Source: PCC-6802 sp943367755
GTDB taxonomy: Bacteria; Cyanobacteriota; Cyanobacteriia; Pseudanabaenales; Pseudanabaenaceae
DNA: 64,000 bases
Direction of reading: 5' to 3'
NCBI GenBank assembly: GCA_943367755.1
Contig: CALRKB020000018.1
Span: 13,668 to 77,667, forward strand
Part shown: positions 18,404 to 26,423 of the stretch, piece by piece
How positions within the stretch are numbered: the stretch's first letter is position 1
Layout: each line of letters starts with the position of its first letter
Program-made: the position numbers and the translations under genes
Notes under the pieces: generated by a model
What the model was told of the DNA's origin: nothing
Databases searched by the model: none
Seen by the model: only the letters and a program-made list of their open reading frames with translations

Positions 18404-19321
18404 GTGCCAAAAGCAGGCATTATCTTCAATGACTCTAAACTTGTAGCCCAACGTGTAGCAGCAGAAATTAAAGAATGGCTGACGCAACAGGGCTGGGAAG
18501 TTGTAGTTGCAACAGGCTGGGGCGGTATTTTAGGTTACGCCAAGCCCGATAGTCCTGTGTGTCATATTCCGGTGGAGAGTCTGGTGCCACCAGGATTTGA
18601 TGAGGATATGGCCTTTGCAATTTCCCTGGGCGGAGATGGTACAGTCCTGTCGGCATTTCGTCAGGTTGCTCCCTGTGGTATCCCTGTATTGACAATTAAC
18701 ACCGGCCACATGGGTTTCTTGACCGAGACCTATCTCGCACATTGGCAAGAAACGTTAGCTCAGATTATTGCTGGTAAGTACGTGGTCGAGCAGCGATCGA
18801 TGATGTCTGTGCGGGTCTACGATCGCAAAGGTCTGTTGTGGGAAGCGCTATCCCTAAATGAGATGGTGATTCACCGCGAACCTCTTACCAGTATGTGCCA
18901 TTTTGAAGTAGCGATTGGACATCACGCACCTGTCGATGTCGCTGCCGATGGGGTAATTATTTCTACTCCCACAGGTTCTACGGCCTACGCCCTTTCCGCT
19001 GGCGGCCCAGTTATAGAGCCGGGTATTCCCGTATTTCAGCTGATTCCGATCTGTCCGCATTCTATGGCATCACGGGCACTGGTATTTGCCAATACGGAAA
19101 CTGTGGTAGTAACACCCGCCAACCACCATCGTTTAGTTATGGTCGTAGATGGTAATGCTGGTTGCTATGTTTACCCCGATTATCACGTCAAAATCGAGCG
19201 ATCGCAGTATTATGCGCGCTTTATTCGGCTCCAGCGGGGCGAATTCTTCCAGGTCCTGCGTGAAAAGCTGGGCTGGGGTCTACCCCACATTTCTAAACCA
19301 ACTTCTGTGGAGTTGCCTTAA
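18404..19321 (+). CDS. nadK: NAD kinase (first of two)
   Basis: 305 aa. Phosphorylates NAD to NADP. GGDGT in SLGGDGTVLSAFRQ supplies the catalytic Asp; NTGHMGFLTE, SLNEMVIHREP and DGVIISTPTGSTAYALSAGGP are the other conserved blocks. GTG start. Cyanobacteria normally carry two NAD kinases (Slr0400- and Sll1415-like in Synechocystis); the second is at 49163-50089. The 3' end overlaps the convergent tldD gene by 4 bp. Confidence 0.94.
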   Translation: MPKAGIIFNDSKLVAQRVAAEIKEWLTQQGWEVVVATGWGGILGYAKPDSPVCHIPVESLVPPGFDEDMAFAISLGGDGTVLSAFRQVAPCGIPVLTINTGHMGFLTETYLAHWQETLAQIIAGKYVVEQRSMMSVRVYDRKGLLWEALSLNEMVIHREPLTSMCHFEVAIGHHAPVDVAADGVIISTPTGSTAYALSAGGPVIEPGIPVFQLIPICPHSMASRALVFANTETVVVTPANHHRLVMVVDGNAGCYVYPDYHVKIERSQYYARFIRLQRGEFFQVLREKLGWGLPHISKPTSVELP

Positions 19322-20682
19322 CGTCCGCCAACCACGACGTTGCGAATACGTACATGGGGACCGCCCACGCTCACGGGTAGGCCAGATTGTCCGCCTTTAC
19401 CACAGCCACCATTGCGATAAACAGAGTCAGATGCGATCGCATCAATATCTTTTAAGGTTTGGAACACGTTGCCGCTGAGCGTCACATCGCTGACCGGCTC
19501 GGCCAGTTTGCCATCACGAATGGCATAGCCTTCTGCCGCCGCGAAAGTAAACATTTCACCGTTGGTTTGACCACCCAACATCCGCACCGCATACACACCG
19601 TCATCAACACCATCCAACATTTCTGCAAAGGAATGCTTTCCGGGCTCAATCGCTGTGTTAGTCATGCGCACAAGCGGCGGGTAGGAAGCGGTTAAAACAC
19701 GGGCATTACCAGTGGGAGCTTCGTGCATCTTCCCAGCGGTTTCCAGGCTATGCATCCTTTGGTTGAGAATGCCATCTTTGATCAAATATTTGCGTTGTGT
19801 TGGTACGCCTTCATCATCGTAGACCATACTACCTGGCAAGCCAGGAATGGTAGCATCATCAACCACGGTTAGATCGGGAATGGCAATTGATTTACCCAGT
19901 GTCAACAATTCTTGCATTTTAGGGTTCTCATAGACAAAATCTGCCTCTGAGAGATGACCAAAAGCTTCGTGAATAAATACACCTGCCAAGTACGGATCGA
20001 GAATCACCGTGTATTGCCCACCCTTGACTGGACTCGCATCTAGTTGGCGGACGGCACGCGCCGCAGTTTCCCTCACCAGATCTTCCTGGGAGAGCATAAT
20101 GTCAAAATCAGCGCGCGAATGCACCGAGTCAAAGCCCTGTCGTACGGTGCCATTGTTGCGGGCAATTACGCCAAAGCGTCCCGTGACATCTAGGCGCTCT
20201 TGGGCGATCGCCGTTCCCCACGAGTTAGCAAAATAAGATGTGCCAAAGCGATCGCGGTAGCCCGTCATCGTAGTTTGAATTCTGGGATCGAACTCCAACA
20301 ACATCTGGTTATAGGCTTCGAGGATTTCGCGCTTACGCTCAAGCGATATACCACGCGGATCGTTGCCTAGCTCTACCCTCACCTCTGCAACTACGGGATC
20401 TACCTTAGCTAACTGCGTGGTTTCTTTACCAATTAGTTTTGCCTGGGAAATTGCTTGTTCAATCCGATCTTGAAGTTCTGAGAGATCGTTAAATGTGACG
20501 AAGCTCCAACCGCCCTGATGACAGGCGCGGATGCCACCAGCCAAACCAAAGCTGCGATCGACCGCGTTCAGTTGCGGACCTTGAAACGAAATGCTGGTAG
20601 ACTCGCTCTGTTCTAAACGAACTTCCAAATAGTCAACTGACTTGCAGTAAGGAGCGATCGCCGTTTGCAACTGGTCTTGCAT
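19318..20682 (-). CDS. tldD: TldD-type metalloprotease
   Basis: 454-aa TldD/PmbA-family peptidase subunit. The metal-binding HEAFGHLSEAD motif (about residue 238) is intact, with FGLAGGIRACHQGGWSF near the N-terminus and NGGCGKGGQSGLPVSVGGPHVRI at the C-terminus, the usual TldD ending. TldD with its partner TldE degrades unfolded or leader peptides; in E. coli it matures microcin B17 and CcdA. The partner TldE is not in the window. Its location 600 bp from a leader-peptide array is suggestive, but tldD is a common housekeeping gene. Confidence 0.93.
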   Translation of the reverse strand: MQDQLQTAIAPYCKSVDYLEVRLEQSESTSISFQGPQLNAVDRSFGLAGGIRACHQGGWSFVTFNDLSELQDRIEQAISQAKLIGKETTQLAKVDPVVAEVRVELGNDPRGISLERKREILEAYNQMLLEFDPRIQTTMTGYRDRFGTSYFANSWGTAIAQERLDVTGRFGVIARNNGTVRQGFDSVHSRADFDIMLSQEDLVRETAARAVRQLDASPVKGGQYTVILDPYLAGVFIHEAFGHLSEADFVYENPKMQELLTLGKSIAIPDLTVVDDATIPGLPGSMVYDDEGVPTQRKYLIKDGILNQRMHSLETAGKMHEAPTGNARVLTASYPPLVRMTNTAIEPGKHSFAEMLDGVDDGVYAVRMLGGQTNGEMFTFAAAEGYAIRDGKLAEPVSDVTLSGNVFQTLKDIDAIASDSVYRNGGCGKGGQSGLPVSVGGPHVRIRNVVVGGR

Positions 20683-20761
20683 AAGTTATCAATACCGAAT
20701 AACACAATCGCATTCTAACAAATTCCCCGATTGGCTATATTCCTCCGCACGAACTAAATCG

Positions 20762-20804
20762 AAAAAAATAGCGGGGTAGAGCTAATTAGCTACCACCACG
20801 CTAT
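20762..20804 (-). terminator. Strong terminator at the left end of the precursor array
   Basis: Read on the minus strand, ATAGCG...GTAGCT pairs with AGCT...CGCTAT around AATT, followed by seven Ts. It lies upstream of tldD and would stop leftward transcription arriving from the precursor array. Confidence 0.7.
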
Positions 20805-21014
20805 ACGAGGAATTATCCGAGACTTATGAATCTAAGATTACCCAGGTTGCTCAAATAAATTGCAGCACAGATCTCAGCTAAATTGCTGAACTTGCCGATC
20901 GCGATCCTGTGCCATCTTGCCAGTCCCCAAAATTGGCATACCTGAACACTGCCTTAATTACCAAATCCCACTAACAAAACTGAAATAGCCCAGACTAGAG
21001 CGATTCCCTACAGG

Positions 21015-21257
21015 ATGCGTTCCGCCGCAATTATCACCTTACCTGCATCGGGGGCACGCTTAAGGAATTATCAGGTAGGCAATATTGACGCATCTGAGAT
21101 CCTAGATTTCTACAAAGCTCGTTTTCAGATTGAATTCATCTTTCGTGATGCTAAGCAGTTTACAGGCTTAACCGATTGTCAAGCTTGTGATTTTACTAAG
21201 CTCGATTTCCATTTCAATTCACAATTAATCCAATTTGCATTCTGCTATGCGAATTAG
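21015..21257 (+). pseudogene. IS4-family transposase remnant (C-terminal part)
   Basis: 80-aa frame. YKARFQIEFIFRDAK fits the IS4 signature Y-(2)-R-(3)-E-(6)-K exactly, followed by GLTDCQACDFTKLDFHFNSQ. The N-terminal DDE residues are missing, so this is a dead fragment. It marks the left border of the precursor array. No terminal inverted repeats were found for it. Confidence 0.75.
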
Positions 21258-21277
21258 TCAAAGAAGCAAATGGATTA

Positions 21278-21451
21278 TTACACTATAGTTGTAAAGGCAA
21301 GAATAGCTAAAAGCAAAGTGGCACACGTAGCATTTAATCCTCCATCGATGCGATCCAAATCCCGATCTGTAATATCAGTCATATAGCTTTCGGAATCTAA
21401 GAATAGATCGGAGCCAGGCGGGGATAGATTTGAAATTGAAATATTAGCCAT
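21278..21451 (-). CDS. Double-glycine leader precursor peptide 1
   Basis: 57 aa. A 38-residue leader (MANISISNLSPPGSDLF..., TDRDLDRIDGG) is followed by a 19-residue hydrophobic core, LNATCATLLLAILAFTTIV. An AAGGAGA ribosome binding site lies 7 bp upstream of ATG. The leader is nearly identical to that of precursor 2, and the first 150 bp of 5' flank are also shared, showing recent duplication. Expected substrate of the C39 transporter at 30540-33317; core activity is unknown. Confidence 0.8.
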   Translation of the reverse strand: MANISISNLSPPGSDLFLDSESYMTDITDRDLDRIDGGLNATCATLLLAILAFTTIV

Positions 21452-21815
21452 TGGAAATCTCCTTGTAGGAAGTGAATGATACGGGACTAAACAAAATGCT
21501 TAATTCTGTTATTAGATACTAATCAACTGATTTACTAATTTCTAGTTCTTTGCTTAATATTTTAAGACATAATTAATGTGATTTGACCTATTTCAAGTCC
21601 TTACTTAAGACGCGATCGCAAAGATAAAGTTTGATTTTTTGAGCGTTGAGGCAGCAGGATAATTTTTGCAGAGTATGAGAAATGCGAGAAAAAAGCTGAA
21701 ATAATTGGAATAGCGATCACAAAAAATGGGAGTTACGCTACTCCCATTGAAATTTACAATCGTAAGATATTTCCGCTATCGATAGATTCGAAATGCAAAC
21801 TAAATGTTGGTCAGC

Positions 21816-21995
21816 TTAACATATAGTAGGAGTATAAGGACGAGGTAATGTCCAAGGAGAATAAATAGGAGAAGTATATATCCCACCATTCACTTGATCT
21901 AAATCGCTATCAGTAAAATCATTCATATAACTTTCAGTATCGGAAAACAAATCAGAGCCAGATGGATTCAGATTTGGAATTGAAATATTAGCCAT
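21816..21995 (-). CDS. Double-glycine leader precursor peptide 2
   Basis: 59 aa from the MANISIPN start (AAGGAGA upstream; an earlier in-frame Met at 22034 has no such site). Leader of 38 residues ends LDQVNGG. The 21-residue core starts IYTSPIYSPWTLPRP and ends in Cys; it is rich in Pro, Tyr and Thr and has no positive cluster. Same 5' flank as precursor 1 but an unrelated core, the pattern seen throughout the array. Confidence 0.82.
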   Translation of the reverse strand: MANISIPNLNPSGSDLFSDTESYMNDFTDSDLDQVNGGIYTSPIYSPWTLPRPYTPTIC

Positions 21996-22156
21996 TGGAA
22001 ATCTCCTTGTAGGAAGTGAGTTATACAGAACCAAACTAAAAGCTTAATTCTTTTATTAGATACTAATCAATTGATTTAATAGTTTCCAGCTTTTTGCTCA
22101 TTTTTTTAAGACTTAACTGTTGTGATTTGGCCTAAAAAACGAAGGCGCAGAATGGC

Positions 22157-22340
22157 TTATTTGGTAATTATTGATGAAAAGGTAAGAGTAACTAAAGTAT
22201 GAGTGATAGTAGTCGAGGCAAATAATCCACCACTGACCAACTCTAAGTCACGATCGCTGACATCAGTCATATAACTTTCGTTATCTAAAAACAGATCGGA
22301 ACCAGCGGGGGGATAGATTTGAAATTACGATATTAGCCAT
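22157..22340 (-). pseudogene. Frameshifted double-glycine precursor 3
   Basis: Starts MANIVISNLSP, then shifts frame in a run of six G (plus strand), where the related precursor 10 has five; translation would stop after 19 codons. Skipping one base restores a full precursor: leader AGSDLFLDNESYMTD...LELVSGG and a 22-residue core starting LFASTTITHTLVTL. Either a recent pseudogene, a sequencing error, or a slippage-controlled gene. Its 5' flank matches that of precursor 6. Confidence 0.7.
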
Positions 22341-22556
22341 TTAAAATCTCCATATAGGAATCAATTAATGAAGGAATAAACAATATTGTTTAATTCCATA
22401 ACTATCAACTGATGAAATACTGTATTGCCGCAAAGAAGTTGTAGACAATCAATTAGCAATATTCAGTTTAAAAGAGTCTAAATCTCTCAAATTTAGCAAG
22501 TTTAGAGAAGCTTTAGACAACATATTGTGACATCAAATTAATCTTTGAATTGAAAA

Positions 22557-22597
22557 CGAGAGTTTTGAAATCCTGTAAATAGAAATCTTAACTCTCG
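22557..22597 (-). terminator. 3' hairpin after precursor 4
   Basis: CGAGAGTT and AACTCTCG pair across a 25-nt loop about 40 bp downstream of precursor 4. The same arms and loop recur at 23856-23897 after precursor 7. No strong T-run, so it may stabilise or process the transcript rather than end it. Confidence 0.45.
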
Positions 22598-22636
22598 TTG
22601 CTTTGAATAACTCAGTATTGACAGAAATGCAACAAA

Positions 22637-22777
22637 TTAGTCATGCTCTAAAAGAAGCGCACAAGCAATTGCGAAAACCCAGAGCCAACCTCCCTTCAGA
22701 TCCAGCTCATTAGCAGATAAATCTGTTAAATCAAGATCGGAGTTACTAGAAAGATCGGAAATAGAAATATTAGACAT
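22637..22777 (-). CDS. Double-glycine leader precursor peptide 4 (short leader)
   Basis: 46 aa. Short 30-residue leader MSNISISDLSSNSDLDL...LDLKGG and a 16-residue core WLWVFAIACALLLEHD, very hydrophobic with an acidic tail. AAGGAGAATTC lies before ATG. It shares 5' and 3' flanks with precursor 7 and occupies the same place in the duplicated three-gene block. Confidence 0.78.
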   Translation of the reverse strand: MSNISISDLSSNSDLDLTDLSANELDLKGGWLWVFAIACALLLEHD

Positions 22778-22985
22778 TTGAATTCTCCTTATAGTTTGTG
22801 ATTGAGTAGAGAAAGTCTACATTTTTTGAATGAACAAAGATTCCCTTTCCATTTCAAGAAATCCTGTTCAGAAAGTAAACTGAAGAATTAGCTGCAATGT
22901 ATTGTAGTAGCTACTAACTAGATCTCTCATTCGTCAATAGCTAGGATGCCACCATGCATCGCAGTACTAGTTCTGCAAGCCCTTT

Positions 22986-23186
22986 TTAGTCGAACAGCCA
23001 ATCGATTAGTGCAGCTGCACCGAAGGCGACAGCCATCCCACATGGTTCAGAGGAGGCTGCGAGAACAGGAGTGATTCCTCCGTGTGCAGTGAGTTCTGCG
23101 TCAGATAGTTCTCTCATGTAGCTCTCTGAGTCAGATAACAGATCAAAGCCAGCAGGATTTAGATCCGGAATTGCGATGTTTGCCAT
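22986..23186 (-). CDS. Double-glycine leader precursor peptide 5 (DWLFD tail)
   Basis: 66 aa. Leader of 37 residues, MANIAIPDLNPAGFDLL...AELTAHGG. The 29-residue core starts ITPVLAASSEPCGMAVAFG and ends ALIDWLFD. This Ala/Gly-rich hydrophobic core with an acidic-aromatic end is shared in type with precursors 6, 8 and 15. GGAGAT ribosome binding site. A 23-bp quasi-palindrome lies 112-134 bp upstream. Confidence 0.85.
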   Translation of the reverse strand: MANIAIPDLNPAGFDLLSDSESYMRELSDAELTAHGGITPVLAASSEPCGMAVAFGAAALIDWLFD

Positions 23187-23297
23187 TAGAATTAATCTCC
23201 ATAATGTACTTGATTTTTAGTTATGAACTAAAAGTTCATCAAATTAATTTTTACTGCATTAAATCAGGCAGATCAAGCTTTTTTAGATTGTTTATTG

Positions 23298-23320
23298 GAC
23301 ATGATTCAAGTAATTATGTC
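23298..23320. promoter_or_regulatory. Conserved upstream inverted repeat, copy 1
   Basis: GACATGAT, 7 nt (TCAAGTA), ATTATGTC, beginning 112 bp upstream of the precursor 5 start codon. Same motif and spacing occur upstream of precursors 8, 15 and 17. Operator, promoter part or 5'-UTR hairpin; not distinguishable here. Confidence 0.5.
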
Positions 23321-23433
23321 TTGATTTTTTGTAAGTTATGGAATCTTTTATCGATTTTAATTGGATTCCAAAAATCACTTCGAGGGAAGCTAAGCATACC
23401 CCCGACAGTTGGTTCCCGCGCGGGCAGCTACGC

Positions 23434-23625
23434 TTAGTCGAAAAGCCAATCCACGAATGCGTCGATACCCATGCGGATCGCAGTCCCAACGGCGAAACCG
23501 GCGACGATTGGACCGCCGTAGATAAGAATATTGCCGCCAGAGATGCGTTCCATCTCTTCAACTGAAAGCGGGCTAATGCTTTCGTCACTGATAGGTTGTA
23601 GAGTAGCAATTGAAATTTTAGACAT
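23434..23625 (-). CDS. Double-glycine leader precursor peptide 6 (DWLFD tail)
   Basis: 63 aa. The leader differs from the others (MSKISIATLQPISDE, VEEMERISGG, 31 residues) but keeps the start and the GG site. The 32-residue core begins NILIYGGPIVAGFAVG, contains a Gly/Ala-rich stretch, and ends FVDWLFD. A second GG at core residues 6-7 could be an alternative cleavage point. The 5' flank matches that of the frameshifted precursor 3. Confidence 0.8.
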   Translation of the reverse strand: MSKISIATLQPISDESISPLSVEEMERISGGNILIYGGPIVAGFAVGTAIRMGIDAFVDWLFD

Positions 23626-23855
23626 TTGAAATCTCCATTTAGAAATTAGTTAGTTTAGGAATAAACAATATTGTTTGATTCTATATTTGAATACTAAATA
23701 AGCAAAATTCATTTGTAAAGAGATTGAAGATTATTTGCCAGAAATAATCAAGATAAAAAAGTCTAAGTCTTTCCAATTTGTCTGATTCTTTGCGATCTCA
23801 GAGTAATGCTAGATAATGGATTTTTAGTATCGAAATTAATATTGCAATCGAAAAG

Positions 23856-23897
23856 CGAGAGTTGTGAAATCCTTGCAAACGGAAATCTTAACTCTCG
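23856..23897 (-). terminator. 3' hairpin after precursor 7
   Basis: CGAGAGTT and AACTCTCG again pair across about 26 nt downstream of precursor 7, copying the hairpin after precursor 4. Confidence 0.45.
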
Positions 23898-23928
23898 ACG
23901 CTCTGAATATGGTACTGCCAGGAGCCAG

Positions 23929-24081
23929 TTAGGCAATAGGAGCAACAACCCTCGCAACTCTACCAATGCCCCTATGCAAGCTTCTGAAGAAACCGCCTTT
24001 CTGATTAAGCTCACTACAAGATAAATCAGCTAAATCAAGCTCGGAGTTGCTAGCAAGATCGGAAATAGAAATATTGGACAT
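23929..24081 (-). CDS. Double-glycine leader precursor peptide 7 (cationic core)
   Basis: 50 aa from MSNISISDLASNSELDL (AAGGAGAACTC ribosome binding site); an upstream extension to 24165 is unlikely. Leader 30 residues, ending ELNQKGG. The core FFRSLHRGIGRVARVVAPIA has four Arg, one His and no acid, spaced as in an amphipathic helix. It is the only clearly cationic core in the array and the best antimicrobial candidate. Paralogue of precursor 4 by leader and flanks. Confidence 0.82.
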   Translation of the reverse strand: MSNISISDLASNSELDLADLSCSELNQKGGFFRSLHRGIGRVARVVAPIA

Positions 24082-24280
24082 TTGAGTTCTCCTTATGTTT
24101 AGTAATTGAGTAGGAAATTTTCGTATTTTATGAATGAGCAAAAATTCCCTTTCTTTTTTAATCAATCCTGTTCAAATAATTAACTGAAGAAATTAGCTGC
24201 AATGTATTGTGGTAGTAACTACTGGATCGATCTCTCATTTGTCAATAGCTTAGATGCCACCACCCATTGTAGTATTACTC

Positions 24281-24490
24281 CTAGTCGAACAGCCAGTCTA
24301 ATATTCCACCTATGACAAATGTAGCAGCGCCTGTAACGGCTACCCCAAGGAAGTAACCAGCAACAAAAGGAGCGATTCCTCCTGTTTGAGTATTGAGTTC
24401 TGCATTAGATAGATCTCTTATATAGCTCTCAGAGTCAGATAACAGATCGAAATCAGCAGGACGTAGATCGGAAATTGCGATGTTTGCCAT
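24281..24490 (-). CDS. Double-glycine leader precursor peptide 8 (DWLFD tail)
   Basis: 69 aa. Leader 38 residues, MANIAISDLRPADFDLL...LNTQTGG. Core of 31 residues starts IAPFVAGYFLGVAVTGAATF and ends GGILDWLFD: Gly/Ala-rich, membrane-seeking, no cysteine. Leader is near-identical to precursor 5 while the core shares only general character and the last five residues. Confidence 0.84.
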   Translation of the reverse strand: MANIAISDLRPADFDLLSDSESYIRDLSNAELNTQTGGIAPFVAGYFLGVAVTGAATFVIGGILDWLFD

Positions 24491-24600
24491 TAGAATTAAC
24501 CTCGATAAATACTTGAGTTTTAATTGCGAACTTTTGGTTCGTCAAACTTATTTTTATTCCATTAAATCAGTTAGATCAAGCCTATTTAGCTTGTTTATTG

Positions 24601-24623
24601 GACATCATTCAAGTACTTGTGTC
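24601..24623. promoter_or_regulatory. Conserved upstream inverted repeat, copy 2
   Basis: GACATCAT, TCAAGTA, CTTGTGTC, beginning 111 bp upstream of the precursor 8 start codon. Weaker palindrome than copies 1 and 4 but the same core and spacing. Confidence 0.4.
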
Positions 24624-24688
24624 TTGAATATTTTTGAGGACTCCTTTTCCTAGAAATGCAGAGGTAAGAGCAAATTCGTATATGACTT

Positions 24689-24733
24689 AAAAAAATCGGC
24701 CTTATACAAGCTGTTGCTGTGTACAAGACCGAT
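24689..24733 (-). terminator. Terminator after precursor 9
   Basis: Minus strand: CGGTCTTGTAC pairs with GTATAAGGCCG, then ATTTTTTT. About 100 bp downstream of precursor 9. The same hairpin, with compensating changes, follows precursors 13 and 16. Confidence 0.75.
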
Positions 24734-24835
24734 CGTGTGACAAACCAAACCAAAGAAATCTAGAAATTTAAAGTATTCGTATCATTGCGAAAGACTTTAG
24801 CCAAATTATTAATCTAGCTCATCCACTAAGCTGAA

Positions 24836-25063
24836 TTAGAATGCAATAGTTTTTACAGGTGGTGTGAACGTCCCAGTAAGAATGGTAGTCCTGGTAGGAA
24901 GAACTGTTGTTCTAGTCGTGGTACACCAATCTGTGGCGGGAGTATCCATTCCACCAGTAATGCTGGCAAAATCGTTCTCCGACATTTCAGACATAAAGTT
25001 CTCGTCACCAGAAAATAGATCGAAACCAGTTGATTGCAAATTAGAAATTGAAATATTAGCCAT
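24836..25063 (-). CDS. Double-glycine leader precursor peptide 9 (Thr/Pro-rich core)
   Basis: 75 aa. Leader 38 residues, MANISISNLQSTGFDLF...NDFASITGG. Core of 37 residues is extremely Thr-rich: MDTPATDWCTTTRTTVLP, then TRTTILTGTFTPPVKTIAF. One Cys. Shares leader, 5' flank, the TPPVK string and 3' terminator with precursor 12. If modified, the many Thr would be obvious targets, but no dehydratase is nearby. Confidence 0.84.
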   Translation of the reverse strand: MANISISNLQSTGFDLFSGDENFMSEMSENDFASITGGMDTPATDWCTTTRTTVLPTRTTILTGTFTPPVKTIAF

Positions 25064-25294
25064 TGAAATTCTCCATATGCAGGTATATTACACTCGTATT
25101 TTCTGCAATTGAACAGATAAATACAAGTCTTTCGATCTGTTTTTTTAGACATAATCAAAGCGATTTAGCTTAAAAAAAGAGTAAAGACATTCATAAGTTT
25201 GAATTTCTTTACTATCTTGAGAGTTTGATATAGAATTAGTGTTGATTTATCGAAGAAATAAATTCGTTTGATGTCAGCAAAGAAGCAATTGGGT

Positions 25295-25489
25295 TTACTC
25301 TCTAAGGATTGTGAGATTGTAGTCTCCCGAGGTGAGAGTAACTGGAGGAATCGTATCGGGGGGAATTGCCGATCCACCACCAACAACGTGCTCTAAATCG
25401 CGATCGCTAATGTCAGCCATATAACTTTCGCCATCTAGAAATAGATCAGATCCAGCGGGGGATAGATTTGGAATTACGATATTAGCCAT
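25295..25489 (-). CDS. Double-glycine leader precursor peptide 10
   Basis: 64 aa. Leader MANIVIPNLSPAGSDLF...LEHVVGGG with three Gly; cleavage after the second gives a 26-residue core GSAIPPDTIPPVTLTSGDY plus NLTILRE. Pro/Thr-rich, no Cys. AAGGAGAATTC ribosome binding site. The intact leader shows how precursor 3 read before its frameshift. Confidence 0.8.
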   Translation of the reverse strand: MANIVIPNLSPAGSDLFLDGESYMADISDRDLEHVVGGGSAIPPDTIPPVTLTSGDYNLTILRE

Positions 25490-25500
25490 TTGAATTCTCC

Positions 25501-25620
25501 TTAATAGACTCTAGTAGTTATAACAATTGGTGATGTTGGAATTGGCTCTGGAAATGGAGCTGGCTCAGGAGGAGTTTTAACTGGGGGAGTAAGCTTTCCA
25601 GCAAATACCATCGCGAGATC
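25501..25620 (-). pseudogene. Relic of a Thr/Pro-rich precursor (11)
   Basis: The frame reads RDLAMVFAGKLTPPVKTPPE, then APFPEPIPTSPIVITTRVY and a stop. RDLAMVFAGK lines up with the leader end RDLEHVVGGG of precursor 10, with the second Gly changed to Lys; upstream the leader is cut by stops and has no start or ribosome binding site. Its core shares TPPVK with precursors 9 and 12. Its end abuts the start of precursor 10. Confidence 0.5.
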
Positions 25621-25691
25621 GCGTCTTCTACTATTATTAGAAAATTATTTCATATAATTGGGAAGTTAAGATTGCTATTTCAAGAGTTACA

Positions 25692-25707
25692 GCCGTTTTA
25701 AAACGGC
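25692..25707 (-). terminator. Palindrome after precursor L-type peptide (no. 14 in text order, 25737-25931)
   Basis: GCCGTTTTAAAACGGC, a perfect 16-bp palindrome about 30 bp downstream of the 25737-25931 precursor. Likely a transcript end or RNA hairpin; no long T-run follows. Confidence 0.4.
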
Positions 25708-25736
25708 GGTATTTTAATCCTTATCAAATGGACATC

Positions 25737-25931
25737 TTATAAATAGCCGTCAATCAATGCACCAATATAAAGACCTGCCAAAACCCTGCCAGCACCTCCG
25801 AAACCACCAATGGCTCCCAAAATCTCTGTCCAAAATCCGCCTCCAATAGCAGATGCTTCTTCTGGTGTACATCCTGTGAATAATGTAGAATCATGACATA
25901 CTTCCAGGTCGGAAATATTGATATTAGACAT
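25737..25931 (-). CDS. Double-glycine leader precursor peptide (Gly-rich core, GYL end)
   Basis: 64 aa. Leader is divergent: MSNINISDLEVCHDS, then CTPEEASAIGGG. The core, about 32 residues, starts FWTEILGAIGGFGGAGRVLA and ends YIGALIDGYL. The GAIGGFGGAG run resembles GxxxG helix-contact motifs of two-peptide class II bacteriocins. Two Cys in the leader are unusual for this array. A ribosome binding site AAGGAGAC precedes ATG. Confidence 0.82.
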   Translation of the reverse strand: MSNINISDLEVCHDSTLFTGCTPEEASAIGGGFWTEILGAIGGFGGAGRVLAGLYIGALIDGYL

Positions 25932-26274
25932 TTACTTGTCTCCTTAAAGTTAATTTGTTTGAGCTAAGAAGCTAATCTAACTCTGTTTTCATATTCCATT
26001 ATGAGATTATTACTGTCAATATTTTGAAGCCTATATATCGGATGGAATCACCTGAATATAGTCTTTGGATTTAAGCTAAAAAATGCTTCTAGTTTGGAGA
26101 AGCTCAGAAAATACTTTATCCCCAGCACCACTCAATCGAATCTGCTTACTAGCTTTTCTTATGTAAAGAGATTGCGAACTATGAACTTCATATAATCAAG
26201 ATAATTATGCCGGATTTACTTGTGATGTAGATTAGTTTTTCTGCGAACTATCGAGATTGCCTTTAGTTGGATTT
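25932..26274. other. AT-rich spacer within the array
   Basis: About 340 bp of AT-rich non-coding DNA between the 25737-25931 precursor and the terminator hairpin of precursor 12. It holds the 5' flank of the former. No further leader sequence was found in it. Confidence 0.4.
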
Positions 26275-26321
26275 AAAAAAAATCAGTCTTATACCCGCAG
26301 TTGCTGTATACAAGACTGATT
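26275..26321 (-). terminator. Terminator after precursor 12
   Basis: AATCAGTCTTATAC pairs with GTATACAAGACTGATT, with a T-run of about eight on the minus strand. Second copy of the hairpin at 24689-24733. Confidence 0.75.
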
Positions 26322-26423
26322 GTGCTACTAAACCAAACCAAAGAAATCTAGAATTTAAAGCATTCGTATCTTTTGAGAAGGATTTCCACGAATCTAGTAA
26401 TCCCACATTTTTTCGAAACTTGA

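Noticed and set aside
19318..20682. TldD as dedicated maturase of the leader array
   Set aside because: tldD is a general cyanobacterial housekeeping gene and is separated from the array by a terminator and an IS remnant; no direct evidence links them.
22930..22985. Extra mini-frame containing HGGILAIDE between precursors 4 and 5
   Set aside because: Only a trace of a GG-like end is present, without leader or ribosome binding site; the matching place between 7 and 8 has a stop, so it is non-coding.
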